Shown here in pieces: positions 1-9,142 of a stretch of 64,000 bases of DNA (positions are counted from its first letter, which is position 1; every line of letters begins with the position of its first letter). This DNA is from Nonomuraea sp. MG754425 (GTDB taxonomy: Bacteria; Actinomycetota; Actinomycetes; Streptosporangiales; Streptosporangiaceae). The position numbers and the translations under genes are program-made. Below the pieces are notes generated by a model that was given only the letters and a program-made list of their open reading frames with translations, was not told the origin of the DNA and did not search any database. The stretch spans positions 1 to 64,000 of the forward strand of contig NZ_SSXE01000013.1 in assembly GCF_021699195.1 (NCBI RefSeq). The letters are read 5' to 3'.

Positions 1-2911
1 TCGCCGTCGTGAGCAACCGGCTCGCCTCGGCCGCCCGTTCGCCCCCGGCCAGCGACAGGGCCCCCGCCAGCCCCTCCAGGGCCAGCGCGACGGCCCGGGG
101 GTCGCCGGTGGACCGCGCCGCCTCGTACCCCTCCCGGTGCCTGGCCAGCGCCGTCTCCGCGGCTCCGCGCTGCTCGGCGGCGAAACCCAGCTCGGCCATG
201 ATGAACGCGATCCCGGGCGTCCCCCGCACCTGCCGCAGCCAGCCGAGCGCCGGCCGCAGGTACGCCTCCGCCTCCTCGTACCGGCCGCGCCGCCGGGCGC
301 TCATGGCCAGGCCGAGCAGCGCGTTCTCCTCGGCCGGCAGGTACGACTGCTCGACCGCCAGCGCCCTGGCCCGCTCGTGGTAGTCGTCGGCCCGGTCGTA
401 GTCCCCCGCCAGCAGCGCGATCCGTCCCAGCCCGGCCAGCTTGAACGACACCTCGAACCCCAGCTCCTCCGCCAGCCGCAGCCCCTCCTCCCGCAGCCGG
501 GTGACCTCGGGGTGGTCGCCGCGCATCTCGGCCACCCGGTCCAGCACGTCCATGGCCTCGATCCGGCCCCAGGCGTCGCCCAGTTCCTCGAACAGGGCGA
601 GCGCCCGCTCCCCGTCGCGCCGCATGGCCGCCAGGTCGCCGCGCCCGCCGGCGAGCTTGCCCCGCAGGCACAGGGCCGCCGCGACACCCCAGCGGTCCCC
701 GAGCGCCTCGAACGCCGCCAGCGCCCGGCCGGCCGCCGCCTCGTGCGCCCGCCCGTCGCCGTACGCCCACCGGACGTGGCTCAGCAGCCAGTCGGCCAGC
801 GCCGCGCCCGCCGGGTCGAGCCCGTCCCTGCGCACCGGGGACGCCGGGCGGCCGATCAGCAACTCCACCGCCGCCAGCCACACCGACGCCCTGGCCACCG
901 CCGCATCACCCCCGACATCACCGGTCGGCCCGCCAGACGGCCCGGCAGGCAGAGCGGTAGGCAGAGCGGCAGGCGACGCGGCAGGAAGGGCGGTGGTCAG
1001 GGCGTGGTGGGCCTCGCGCAGCCGTCCGCGCAGGATCCAGTACCAGCCCAGCGCGTTGACCAGCCGCACCGGCTCCGGCCCCGCCAGGGCGAGGCGCAGG
1101 TTGGCGCTTTCGGCGTCGAGCCGGGCCAGCCAGTCGCGCTGCCCCGGCCCGCGCAGGTCCGCGCGCTCGGCCAGCGCGGTGTAGTGGCGGGCGTGCCGCT
1201 CCTTGATCAGCTCCCGCTCCCCCGCCTCCGCCAGCCGTTCCTGGCAGTAGGCGGCGACCGACTCCAGCAGCCGGTACCGCGCCCCCACCTCGGATTCCCG
1301 GCCGGACCGCACGCCGGGGCCCGCCGTCCGCACCACGAGCGAGCGGTCCACCAGCCGGGCGAGCAGGTCGAGCACGTCCAGGCCCGGTTCGGCGCAGACC
1401 GCCTCGGCGGCCTCCAGCGTGCAGCCGCCGGCGTGCGCGGCCAGCCGGCGCAACACCACCCGCTCGCCGGGCGACAGCAGCTCCCAGCTCCAGTCGATCA
1501 TCGCCCGCAACGTGCGCTGCCGCGCGGGAGCGTCCCGCATGCCGGTGCTGAGCAGCCGGAACCGGTCGTCCAGCCGGTCCGCCAGCTCGCGCACGCCGAG
1601 TGCCCGCGCCCGGACGGCGGCCAGCTCCAGAGCCAGCGGGATGCCGTCGAGCCGGCGGCAGACGGTGGCCACCGTCTCGCTCTCCTCGACGCCCGCCCGG
1701 ACCGTGAACAGCCGTACGGCCTCGGCCTCGGGCAGCGGCGGCACCACCCGTACCGACTCGCCCGTCACCCCGAGCGGCTCCTGGCTGGTGGCCAGCACGC
1801 GCAGCCCCGGGGCGGCCCGCAGCAGCCGCGACACCAGCTCGGCCGCCGCGTCCACCAGGTGCTCGCAGTTGTCGAGGACGAGCAGCACGCGCTGCCCCGC
1901 CAGCGCCCCGGCCAGCCGGTCCGGCAGCGCGGCGGTGGCGTCGTCGCGCACCCCGAGCACGTCCGCGAGCGCCCCCGCCGGATCGACCGCGCCGGCCAGC
2001 TCGACCAGCCACACACCGTCCACCGGGCTGTGGAGCGGCTCGCGCGCGGCGGCCAGGGCGAGCCGCGTCTTGCCGACGCCGCCCGGCCCCGTGAGCGTCA
2101 CCAGCCGGGAGCCCTCGAACGACTCCCGGACGGCGGCCAGCTCCTCCTCCCGCCCGATCAGCTCGGTCACCGGCGCGGGCAGGTTCGTCCGGGCCGGGGA
2201 CGGGGCCAGCGCCGGATCCTGGCGCAGGATCGCCTCGTGCAGCGCCGCCGTCGCCGGCGACGGGTCCACGCCCAGCTCCTCCGCCAGCCGCCCGCGCAAC
2301 TCCTGGTAGACGGCCAGCGCCTCGCCCTGCCGTCCGCCCCGGTACAGCGCCTTCATGTGCGCGGCCACCAGCCGCTCGCGCAGCGGGTGCCCGGCCACCA
2401 GCCCGCCCAGCTCCACCGGCTCGCCGAGGGAGAGCCGCAGCTCGGCCTGCTCCTCCAGCGCCGCCAGCCGCAGTTCCTCCAGGCGGGCGGCGGCGTCCCG
2501 CGCGAAGGCGAGGTCGGTGAAGCCGTCGTAGGCGGGTCCGCGCCACAACCCGAGCGCCTCCTCCAGCTCGGCCGCCCGCGCGGCGGCGTCCGGGGAGCGC
2601 CGGGTGAGGAGCGCGCGGAAGCGGTCGGCGTCGCTCGCGGGGGCCGCCAGCCGGTAGCCGGCGGGTTCGAGCACGACGGAGCCGGGGTCCCCGAGCGCGC
2701 GGCGGAGCTGGGAGACGCGGGCCTGGAGGGTGCCGAGCGGGGTGGGCCGCCCGCCCCACAGGTCGTCGATCAGCCGGTCGGCGGGGACGGGCCCGCCGCC
2801 GTACGCGAGCAGGCCGGCCAGGAGCGCGCGCACCTTGGGCTCGCCCACCCGTACCGGTGAGCCGTCGTCCGTCCAGGCTCGCAGCGGCCCCAGCACCCCG
2901 AATCGCAGCAC
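1..2911 (-). CDS. AfsR/SARP-type transcriptional regulator with BTAD, NB-ARC and TPR domains (C-terminus cut by window edge)
   Basis: The minus-strand frame is open from a GTG at 2911 to the window edge, at least 970 residues. The N-terminus (LRFGVLGPLRAW) is the usual opening of an OmpR-like winged helix. A BTAD follows at about residues 95–240. A P-loop GPGGVGKTR lies near residue 273 and an LLVLDNCEH Walker B region follows, giving an NB-ARC-type STAND ATPase. From about residue 600 there are TPR-like helices rich in Ala, Leu and Glu. This is the AfsR/large SARP architecture of cytoplasmic pathway activators. It diverges from the imine-reductase-like gene across 62 bp holding a heptamer direct repeat. 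The start has a weak ribosome site; a GTG five codons in is the alternative. The target is unknown. Confidence 0.9.
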   Translation of the reverse strand, partial: MLRFGVLGPLRAWTDDGSPVRVGEPKVRALLAGLLAYGGGPVPADRLIDDLWGGRPTPLGTLQARVSQLRRALGDPGSVVLEPAGYRLAAPASDADRFRALLTRRSPDAAARAAELEEALGLWRGPAYDGFTDLAFARDAAARLEELRLAALEEQAELRLSLGEPVELGGLVAGHPLRERLVAAHMKALYRGGRQGEALAVYQELRGRLAEELGVDPSPATAALHEAILRQDPALAPSPARTNLPAPVTELIGREEELAAVRESFEGSRLVTLTGPGGVGKTRLALAAAREPLHSPVDGVWLVELAGAVDPAGALADVLGVRDDATAALPDRLAGALAGQRVLLVLDNCEHLVDAAAELVSRLLRAAPGLRVLATSQEPLGVTGESVRVVPPLPEAEAVRLFTVRAGVEESETVATVCRRLDGIPLALELAAVRARALGVRELADRLDDRFRLLSTGMRDAPARQRTLRAMIDWSWELLSPGERVVLRRLAAHAGGCTLEAAEAVCAEPGLDVLDLLARLVDRSLVVRTAGPGVRSGRESEVGARYRLLESVAAYCQERLAEAGERELIKERHARHYTALAERADLRGPGQRDWLARLDAESANLRLALAGPEPVRLVNALGWYWILRGRLREAHHALTTALPAASPAALPTALPAGPSGGPTGDVGGDAAVARASVWLAAVELLIGRPASPVRRDGLDPAGAALADWLLSHVRWAYGDGRAHEAAAGRALAAFEALGDRWGVAAALCLRGKLAGGRGDLAAMRRDGERALALFEELGDAWGRIEAMDVLDRVAEMRGDHPEVTRLREEGLRLAEELGFEVSFKLAGLGRIALLAGDYDRADDYHERARALAVEQSYLPAEENALLGLAMSARRRGRYEEAEAYLRPALGWLRQVRGTPGIAFIMAELGFAAEQRGAAETALARHREGYEAARSTGDPRAVALALEGLAGALSLAGGERAAEASRLLTTA

Positions 2912-2934
2912 ATCATCACCAACCCGTAGCGGGC

Positions 2935-2952
2935 CCGAAGCATTTCCGAAGC
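2935..2952. promoter_or_regulatory. Candidate SARP operator: heptamer direct repeat with 11-bp period
   Basis: CCGAAGC occurs at 2935–2941 and again at 2946–2952, an exact heptamer repeat with start-to-start spacing of 11 bp (one helical turn). SARP regulators are known to bind such heptamer repeats. It lies between the divergent AfsR-like gene and the oxidoreductase gene, about 20 bp before the latter's start. Function is inferred. Confidence 0.45.
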
Positions 2953-2973
2953 GGCCTGCCCGAGGGTGAGGGC

Positions 2974-3831
2974 ATGAGCGAAGTGACGGTTGTGGGGCTC
3001 GGCCCCATGGGAGCGAAGATGGCCGCGACGTTCCTGGCCGCGGGCCACGAGGTCAAGGTGTGGAACCGGACGGCGAGCAAGGCGGACCCGCTGGTCGCCC
3101 AGGGCGCGGCGCGGGCCGGATCGGCCGCTGACGGTGTCCTGCTGGTGGTCAGCCAGATCGGCTACCAGGCGATGTACGACAGCCTCGGGGACGCCCGTCT
3201 CGACGGGAAGGTGGTGGTGAACCTCAGCTCGGGCACCCCGAAGGAGCTGCGCGAGGCGGCGGGCTGGGTGGCGCGGCGCGGCGGCACGCTGATCACGGGC
3301 GGCATCATGGTGCCGCCGCCCGGCATCGGCGAGCCGGGGGCGTACACGTTCTACAGCGGCCCGAAGGACGTGCTCGACCGGCACCGGGCCACTCTTGAGG
3401 CGCTGGGCGAGATCACCTACGTGGGAACCGACGAGGGCCTGGCGATGATGTACTACCAGTCGCAGTTGCTGATGTTCTGGTCCAGCCTGACCGCCCACAT
3501 GCACGCGGTGGCCCTGCTGGGCACGGCGGGGGTGTCGCCGCGGGAGTTCCTGCCATTCGCCCAGGAGACGTTCACCTCGCTGGGCGGCGACGGGACCCTG
3601 GGGTTCGTCAAGAGCAGCACGGAGGACTACGAGGCCGGGGTCTACCCGGGTGAGCTGAACTCCCTGCACATGCAGGCCGTCGGCCTCGGCCACGTCGTGG
3701 AGGCGCTGGAGGACGCGGGGCTCGACAGCACGGTGCCGAAGGCGCTGCTGCGGCTGTTCGAGCGCGCCGACGCCGAGGGCCGCGGCGGCGAGGGCCTCGG
3801 CACCGTGATCGAGAGTGTCAGGAAGCCCTAG
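2974..3831 (+). CDS. NAD(P)-dependent oxidoreductase of the imine reductase / 6PGDH-like family
   Basis: 285 residues. The Rossmann motif GLGPMG is at 8–13, followed by VWNRT, typical of NADPH-binding beta-hydroxyacid dehydrogenase and imine reductase enzymes. The C-terminal half is helical with the IRED-like stretch GLAMMYYQSQLLMFW, and the length matches imine reductases (about 290). It probably reduces a cyclic imine or a related C=N or C=O substrate in the cytoplasm; the substrate cannot be told. The ATG at 2974 follows GAGGGTGAGGGC, and upstream in-frame codons have no homology value. The stop codon overlaps the convergent cystathionine beta-synthase stop in a shared CTAG. The divergent SARP-like regulator is the likely controller. 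Confidence 0.85.
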   Translation: MSEVTVVGLGPMGAKMAATFLAAGHEVKVWNRTASKADPLVAQGAARAGSAADGVLLVVSQIGYQAMYDSLGDARLDGKVVVNLSSGTPKELREAAGWVARRGGTLITGGIMVPPPGIGEPGAYTFYSGPKDVLDRHRATLEALGEITYVGTDEGLAMMYYQSQLLMFWSSLTAHMHAVALLGTAGVSPREFLPFAQETFTSLGGDGTLGFVKSSTEDYEAGVYPGELNSLHMQAVGLGHVVEALEDAGLDSTVPKALLRLFERADAEGRGGEGLGTVIESVRKP

Positions 3832-5219
3832 CGGTTGGCGAGGAAGGTGAGCAGGTCCTGCCGGGTGAGCAGCCCGGAGGGCTTGCCGTCCTCCAGCACG
3901 ACCGCCGCGTCCGCCTTCTCCAGCGCTTCGACCGCACGCGCCACAGTTTCACCACTACCGATCGTGGGTAGCGGCGCGGACATGTGATCAGCGATCGGAT
4001 CGTCGGAGGAGAGCCGGCCATGATAGAGGGCTTCGAGGAGATCGCGCTCGACGATGGAGCCGACCACCTCGGCCGCCATGACCGGCGGCTCCTCCTTCAT
4101 CACCGGGAGCTGCGACACCGAGTACTCGCGCATGATCGCGATGGCGGTGCCGACCGACTCGTGCGGGTGGGCGTGCACGAACTCGGGCAGGCCCGGCCCC
4201 TTGCGCGCCAGTACGTCGCCGACCAGCCCCTCCTCGGAGGTGGTGGTCAGGAAGCCGTAGTCGGCCATCCAGTCGTCGTTGAAGATCTTCGACAGGTAGC
4301 CGCGTCCGCCGTCGGGCAGCAGCACGACCACCATGTCGTCGGGCGCGGCGGTGGCCGCGACCTGCAGCGCCGCCACGACCGCCATGCCGCACGACCCGCC
4401 GACCAGCAGCCCCTCCTCGCGGGCCAGGCGGCGCGTCATGGTGAAGGAGTCCTTGTCGGAGACGGCGATGATCTCGTCGCAGATCCGGGTGTCGTACGTG
4501 GCCGGCCAGATGTCCTCGCCCACCCCCTCCACGAGGTACGGACGGCCGGACCCACCGGAGTAGACCGACCCCTCCGGATCAGCCCCGATGATCTTGACTC
4601 GCCCGCCGGAGACCTCCTTGAGATAGCGGCCGGTGCCGCTGATCGTGCCGCCGGTGCCGATGCCCGCCACGAAGTGCGTGATCCTGCCGTCGGTCTGCTC
4701 CCACAGCTCGGGGCCGGTCGAGTAGTAGTGGGAGTCGGGGTTGTTGACGTTGGAGTACTGGTCGGGCTTCCAGGCGTTGGGCACCTCGCGGGCCAGCCGG
4801 TCGGAGACCGAGTAGTAGGAGTCGGGGTGCTCGGGCGAGACGGCCGTCGGGCAGACCACGACCTCGGCCCCGTACGCCCGCAGGACGGCGATCTTGTCCT
4901 GGGCCACCTTGTCCGGCACCACGAACAGGCACCGATAGCCCTTCTGCTGGGCCACGATGGCCAGCCCCACTCCCGTGTTGCCGGAGGTCGGCTCGACGAT
5001 CACGCCGCCGGGGCGCAGTTCGCCGGACTTCTCCGCGGCCTCGATCATGCGGACCGCGATGCGGTCCTTGACCGAGCCGCCCGGGTTGAAGTACTCGACC
5101 TTGGCCACGACCTGCGGGGAAAGACCCGCGGTGACCCTGTGCAACCGGACGAGCGGAGTGTTCCCCATGAGATCGACGAGGGAATCGTAAACGCGCACCG
5201 AGGTGTTCACCTTCTTCAC
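3828..5219 (-). CDS. cbs: Cystathionine beta-synthase
   Basis: 463 residues. PLP fold type II enzyme joining serine and homocysteine to cystathionine (reverse transsulfuration). The PLP lysine is K51 in NPGGSVKDR, the substrate loop TSGNTG is at 78–83, and the phosphate-binding GTGGTISG is at 188–195. Two CBS (Bateman) domains fill about 335–460, which separates it from plain cysteine synthases (about 310 residues); they may bind a regulatory nucleotide. It starts with ATG at 5219 and ends in a 4-bp overlap with the convergent oxidoreductase gene. A bifunctional O-phosphoserine or cysteine synthase role cannot be excluded. Confidence 0.93.
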   Translation of the reverse strand: MKKVNTSVRVYDSLVDLMGNTPLVRLHRVTAGLSPQVVAKVEYFNPGGSVKDRIAVRMIEAAEKSGELRPGGVIVEPTSGNTGVGLAIVAQQKGYRCLFVVPDKVAQDKIAVLRAYGAEVVVCPTAVSPEHPDSYYSVSDRLAREVPNAWKPDQYSNVNNPDSHYYSTGPELWEQTDGRITHFVAGIGTGGTISGTGRYLKEVSGGRVKIIGADPEGSVYSGGSGRPYLVEGVGEDIWPATYDTRICDEIIAVSDKDSFTMTRRLAREEGLLVGGSCGMAVVAALQVAATAAPDDMVVVLLPDGGRGYLSKIFNDDWMADYGFLTTTSEEGLVGDVLARKGPGLPEFVHAHPHESVGTAIAIMREYSVSQLPVMKEEPPVMAAEVVGSIVERDLLEALYHGRLSSDDPIADHMSAPLPTIGSGETVARAVEALEKADAAVVLEDGKPSGLLTRQDLLTFLANR

Positions 5220-5320
5220 CGAAACTTGGTCACCTTGACAACGGCCGAGTTCCAGTGGGGGTGGCAGTCTCTCGGTCCAAGCAAACGCTACAGCCGAGTG
5301 GGACCGAGGAGGGCACGCAC

Positions 5321-6304
5321 GTGGTCTGGGCAGCGGGTATGGCGCGCGCGGCGCGCAGGATCGCGACGGCGGCGGCGCTCGGCGGCGGCGGCCTGACGGC
5401 TCTGGGAGCCACGGCGTACGGCCTGCTGATCGCCGAGGGGCTGCTCGCGCGCAAGGCGATCGGCCAGCCGCACGGGCTGGACGGCCCGCAGGCCGACGGC
5501 ATGTACGGCGCGTACCCGGGCGTGCCGCTCAGAATGGTCATGCTCGGCGACTCGACCTCGGTCGGCCTGGGCGTGACCGGCCCGGCCAGCACCCCGGGCG
5601 TGCTGCTGGCCAACGGCCTGGCCGCCGTCGCGGAACGGCCGGTGCGCCTGCTCGTGGCGGGCAAGTCGGGCACGCCCTCGGCGTTCCTGGACGAGCAGGT
5701 GGACGTGGCGCTCGCGATGGCCCCCGACCTGGCGGTGATCTTCGTGGGGGCCAACGACATCATCACGCAGACGCCGCCCGCGGTGGCCGTGCGGCATCTG
5801 GCCAAGGCCGTGCGGCGGCTGCGGGAGTCGGGGGCCGAGGTGGTCGTGGGCACGTGTCCCGACCTCGGCACCGTACGGCCCATCGCGCAGCCGCTGCGCT
5901 GGGTGACGCGGCGGTGGAGCCGCCAGCTCGCGGCGGCGCAGACGGTGGCGGTGGTGGACGCGGGCGGCCGTACGGTGGCGTTCGCCGACGTCCTGGGCCC
6001 GGAGTTCGCTACAAATCCGGCAGAAATGTTCGGACCCGATCGTTTCCATCCATCTGACCGAGGTTACGCGCAGGCCGCTTACGCGGTGCTACCGTCGGTG
6101 TGCGCTGCGTTGGGGCTGTGGCCTGAGCCGCGCCCCGCACGCGGCGAAGCGCTGCAACCGATCTACCTCGCGGCGGCTACGGCCGCGGAGGAGCCCGGCA
6201 CCGAGGTCACCGCGACCCGGGTCGACGGGCGGGCGACGGGCCTGCACGGGAAGTGGGCGTCGTTGTTCCGCCGGCGACTCGGCGAGGCAGTCAACGACAC
6301 CTGA
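5321..6304 (+). CDS. SGNH/GDSL-family hydrolase, probably membrane-anchored or exported
   Basis: 327 residues. SGNH blocks: GDSTS at 76–80 (Ser78 nucleophile), GAND at 143–146, and the DRFHPSDRG block carrying the catalytic Asp and His. It is therefore a probable esterase or acyl-ester hydrolase of unknown substrate. A hydrophobic stretch near 12–42 after basic residues looks like a signal anchor. The start is the GTG at 5321, seven bases after a strong GAGGAGGG; an in-frame ATG at 5339 is the alternative. The gene diverges from cbs and has a low-complexity C-terminal tail after the catalytic domain. Confidence 0.85.
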   Translation: MVWAAGMARAARRIATAAALGGGGLTALGATAYGLLIAEGLLARKAIGQPHGLDGPQADGMYGAYPGVPLRMVMLGDSTSVGLGVTGPASTPGVLLANGLAAVAERPVRLLVAGKSGTPSAFLDEQVDVALAMAPDLAVIFVGANDIITQTPPAVAVRHLAKAVRRLRESGAEVVVGTCPDLGTVRPIAQPLRWVTRRWSRQLAAAQTVAVVDAGGRTVAFADVLGPEFATNPAEMFGPDRFHPSDRGYAQAAYAVLPSVCAALGLWPEPRPARGEALQPIYLAAATAAEEPGTEVTATRVDGRATGLHGKWASLFRRRLGEAVNDT

Positions 6305-6381
6305 CGCCCGCACGCCTTCTGTCGGCTACTCTCCGCCCCGGAGCCGTCACTCCTCGTCCCCCCTTTTGGAGTGAATTGCCC

Positions 6382-7725
6382 GTGCTCCGGCCTCTCTGGA
6401 AAACGTCCATCGCTCTCGCCGGAACCCTCGCCGTCGCCGCCTGCTCCGGCAGCGACGCGGCCACCTCGAAGTTCCCGACCTGGCACAACACCCAGGTCAA
6501 CGCCGTCAGCCGGATGGCGGTGGCAAGCGGGGTGGTCGCCGTCACCTCCATGAAGCCCGACGGCGCCCTGGAGACGGTCGCCCTCGGCCTGCGCGACGGC
6601 AAGCGGCTCTGGGCCTACCCCGCCACGATGGCCGGCCGCCTGCCCGGCATGGGCGTCTCCGCCCCCGCACTGGTGGAGACGTCCCGGGGGCAGGGCGTGG
6701 TCGTGGCGCTGGATCCGGGCAGGAAGGGCCGCTGGAACGCCACGCTCATCGCCCGCGACGCCCACTCGGGGGCGCAGAAGTGGGCCCGGCCGATCCACTC
6801 GACGTTCGGGCCGCAGCGCTGCGGGCGCTACATCTGCCTGTCGGAGCACACCGCGCTGGCCAAGGCCCGCATGGTGGTGCTCGACCCGGCGACCGGCAGG
6901 CAGGTGTGGAAGCTGCCCGGCATCTCGGAGGTCGAGTGGTCGGACGACAGCCGGGTCCTGCTGCTCAGGATGGCCGCCAACCCGATGGTGGAGTCGTACG
7001 AGCTCAAGACCGGCAAGCTGCAGTGGCAGCAGCCGATCGAGCAGGCGCTCGGGCCGGGCATCGACCTGTCGGGCGGCTGGGCCTTCGGCGCGGTGGGGGA
7101 CGACCTGGTGGGCTACGTCGCCCCGTACACGAACCCGCAGACCAAGCGGGTCTCGACCTTCGGCATATTCTCCGTCGGGATCGCCGACGGGACGATCAAC
7201 TGGATGCGGCCCTCGGTCGTCCGCGTCTATCCCAGCGGTTCGCCGGGCTTCGCGCCGATCGTCCGTCCGGTGGACCAGCGTGGCTCCTACGGCGGGTTCG
7301 CCCGGCTCGACCCGGCCAGCGGGCGGGTGGTCGGGCAGATCAGCTCCGCCGACGTGCCCGGCTCCGGCTGGTGGCTGGCCTTCCCCGACCGCATGGACAA
7401 GCTGGACTTCCTCAAACACGGCGCCAAGGGCACGGCCTTCGACGTCGCCTCGGGCGAGCCGGTGCCGGTGGAGGAGGAGCGCGGCTGGTCCTTCTGCGTC
7501 ACCGACCCCAAGCCGCTGCCGCTGAAGGGCCAGGCCCCGGGCTTCTACCCGACGGCCGCGCTCTGCGAGTTCGACCTCGGCACCGGTAGGCGGGTCTCCT
7601 CCCCCATGTCTCCCCCGAGGTGGTTCACCGGCGGCCAGGACGGCTGGCGGCTCTGGCGCGACGAGAAGGGCACCCTGCACGCCGTGAACGACCACACGGC
7701 CGCCGCCCCGGGCATGTACGGATGA
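6382..7725 (+). CDS. Secreted lipoprotein with PQQ-type beta-propeller repeats
   Basis: 447 residues. A signal peptide ends in the lipobox LAVAAC, giving lipidation at Cys21 and anchoring outside the membrane. The mature part has repeated DGKRLWAY, SGAQKWARP, TGRQVWKL, TGKLQWQQP blades, the beta-strand/Trp pattern of PQQ-like propellers (as in BamB). It most likely works as a binding or scaffold protein, since no catalytic motif was seen. The start is GTG 6382 with GGAG ten bases upstream; a TTG at 6376 (four-base spacing) is equally possible. It follows the SGNH hydrolase by 77 bp, and two strong hairpins lie downstream. Confidence 0.8.
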   Translation: MLRPLWKTSIALAGTLAVAACSGSDAATSKFPTWHNTQVNAVSRMAVASGVVAVTSMKPDGALETVALGLRDGKRLWAYPATMAGRLPGMGVSAPALVETSRGQGVVVALDPGRKGRWNATLIARDAHSGAQKWARPIHSTFGPQRCGRYICLSEHTALAKARMVVLDPATGRQVWKLPGISEVEWSDDSRVLLLRMAANPMVESYELKTGKLQWQQPIEQALGPGIDLSGGWAFGAVGDDLVGYVAPYTNPQTKRVSTFGIFSVGIADGTINWMRPSVVRVYPSGSPGFAPIVRPVDQRGSYGGFARLDPASGRVVGQISSADVPGSGWWLAFPDRMDKLDFLKHGAKGTAFDVASGEPVPVEEERGWSFCVTDPKPLPLKGQAPGFYPTAALCEFDLGTGRRVSSPMSPPRWFTGGQDGWRLWRDEKGTLHAVNDHTAAAPGMYG

Positions 7726-7755
7726 CCGGCACACCTTGAGCCCCCCTCTGAGGAC

Positions 7756-7812
7756 CCCCGCCGGAGCGGCGGGGCAAGGGCGGCGGAGGCGCGCGCGGCG
7801 CCTCCGCCGCCC
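7756..7812 (+). terminator. Tandem hairpin terminators after the propeller lipoprotein gene
   Basis: Hairpin 1: CCCCGCC at 7756–7762 pairs with GGCGGGG at 7768–7774 (loop of 5). Hairpin 2: a perfect 15-bp stem, GGGCGGCGGAGGCGC at 7778–7792 with its complement at 7798–7812, loop of 5. There is no U-tract, as is common in high-G+C actinomycetes. They separate the lipoprotein gene from the thiolase promoter. Confidence 0.75.
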
Positions 7813-7828
7813 GGCGAGCCTTGCGCGA

Positions 7829-7847
7829 AGAACTGGAATATAGTTCT
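7829..7847. promoter_or_regulatory. Palindromic operator candidate in the thiolase promoter
   Basis: AGAACT at 7829–7834 and AGTTCT at 7842–7847 are exact inverted repeats around GGAATAT, in an A/T-rich patch unlike the flanks and 28 bp before the thiolase start. This resembles a TetR-type lipid-metabolism operator. The regulator is unknown. Confidence 0.45.
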
Positions 7848-7874
7848 ACTATTAGCGCCGACAAAGGAGGGGCC

Positions 7875-9092
7875 ATGCCCGAGGCAGTCATCGTCGCAAC
7901 CGCGCGATCCCCGATCGGACGAGCTTTCAAGGGGTCGCTCAAGGACATCCGGCCCGACGACCTGACCGTGCAGATGATCCAGGCGGCCCTGGCCAAGGTG
8001 CCCCAGCTCGACCCGGCCTCGATCGAGGACATCATGCTGGGCTGCGGCCTGCCCGGCGGCGAGCAGGGCTTCAACATGGCCCGCGTCGTGGCGGTCATGC
8101 TCGGGCTCGACAACGTGCCCGGCACCACCGTGACCCGTTACTGCTCGTCCTCGCTCCAGACGACCAGGATGGCCTTCCACGCCATCAAGGCCGGCGAGGG
8201 CGATGTGTTCGTCTCCGCCGGCGTCGAGACCGTCTCACGCTTCGCCAAGGGCAACTCCGACTCGCTGCCCGACACGCACAACCCGCTCTTCCAGGACGCC
8301 CGCACCCGCAGCAAGGCGTACGCCGAGGGCGGCAAGGTCTGGCACGACCCCCGCGCCGACGACCAGGTCCCCGACGTCTACGTCGCCATGGGGCAGACGG
8401 CCGAGAACCTGGCCCAGCTCAAGGGCGTCTCCCGCAAGGAGCAGGACGAGTTCGGCGTACGCTCCCAGAACCTGGCCGAGAAGGCGCTGGCCGACGGCTT
8501 CTGGCAGAAGGACATCACCCCGGCGACCCTGCCCGACGGCACCGTGGTCGCCAAGGACGACGGCCCGCGCGCCGGCACGACGTACGAGAAGGTCTCCACG
8601 CTGGCCCCGGTCTTCCGCCCGGACGGCACGGTCACGGCGGGCAACTGCTGCCCGCTGAACGACGGCGCGGCGGCGGTCGTCGTGATGAGCGACGTCAAGG
8701 CCGCCGAACTGGGCATCACGCCGCTGGCCAGGATCGTCTCCACCGGCGTCTCCGGCCTGTCGCCCGAGATCATGGGCCTCGGGCCGGTCGAGGCGTCGAA
8801 GCAGGCGCTGGCCAGGGCCGGGATGGCGATCGACGACATCGACCTGGTGGAGATCAACGAGGCGTTCGCGGCCCAGGTGATCCCCTCCTACCAGGAGCTG
8901 GGCATCGACCTCGACCGGCTCAACGTCAACGGCGGCGCGATCGCGATCGGGCACCCGTTCGGGATGACCGGGGCCCGGATCACCTCGACGCTGATCAACA
9001 GCCTCCAGCACCACGACAGGAGCATCGGCCTCGAGACGATGTGCGTGGGCGGCGGCCAGGGCATGGCGATGGTCGTCGAGCGCCTGAGCTGA
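7875..9092 (+). CDS. Acetyl-CoA C-acyltransferase (thiolase)
   Basis: 405 residues, a full-length thiolase. The nucleophilic Cys90 lies in TRYCSSSLQ. The C-terminal blocks are NGGAIAIGHPFGMTG, with the active His near 361, and MCVGGGQGMAM, with the second Cys near 391. It carries out thiolytic cleavage or Claisen condensation of acyl-CoA in the cytoplasm, in beta-oxidation or acetoacetyl-CoA synthesis; the sequence does not decide the direction. The ATG at 7875 follows AAAGGAGG by four bases. The gene stands alone, with terminators before it and a palindromic operator in its promoter. Confidence 0.93.
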   Translation: MPEAVIVATARSPIGRAFKGSLKDIRPDDLTVQMIQAALAKVPQLDPASIEDIMLGCGLPGGEQGFNMARVVAVMLGLDNVPGTTVTRYCSSSLQTTRMAFHAIKAGEGDVFVSAGVETVSRFAKGNSDSLPDTHNPLFQDARTRSKAYAEGGKVWHDPRADDQVPDVYVAMGQTAENLAQLKGVSRKEQDEFGVRSQNLAEKALADGFWQKDITPATLPDGTVVAKDDGPRAGTTYEKVSTLAPVFRPDGTVTAGNCCPLNDGAAAVVVMSDVKAAELGITPLARIVSTGVSGLSPEIMGLGPVEASKQALARAGMAIDDIDLVEINEAFAAQVIPSYQELGIDLDRLNVNGGAIAIGHPFGMTGARITSTLINSLQHHDRSIGLETMCVGGGQGMAMVVERLS

Positions 9093-9142
9093 GCGTCCGG
9101 CGAGCCGCGGCCGGAGTCGTGGCCGCGGCTCGCCCTCCCCCG

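Noticed and set aside
137-2860. Long plus-strand open frame opposite the AfsR-like gene
   Set aside because: Composition is Arg/Pro/Gly-rich shadow coding; the minus frame has clear BTAD and NB-ARC motifs.
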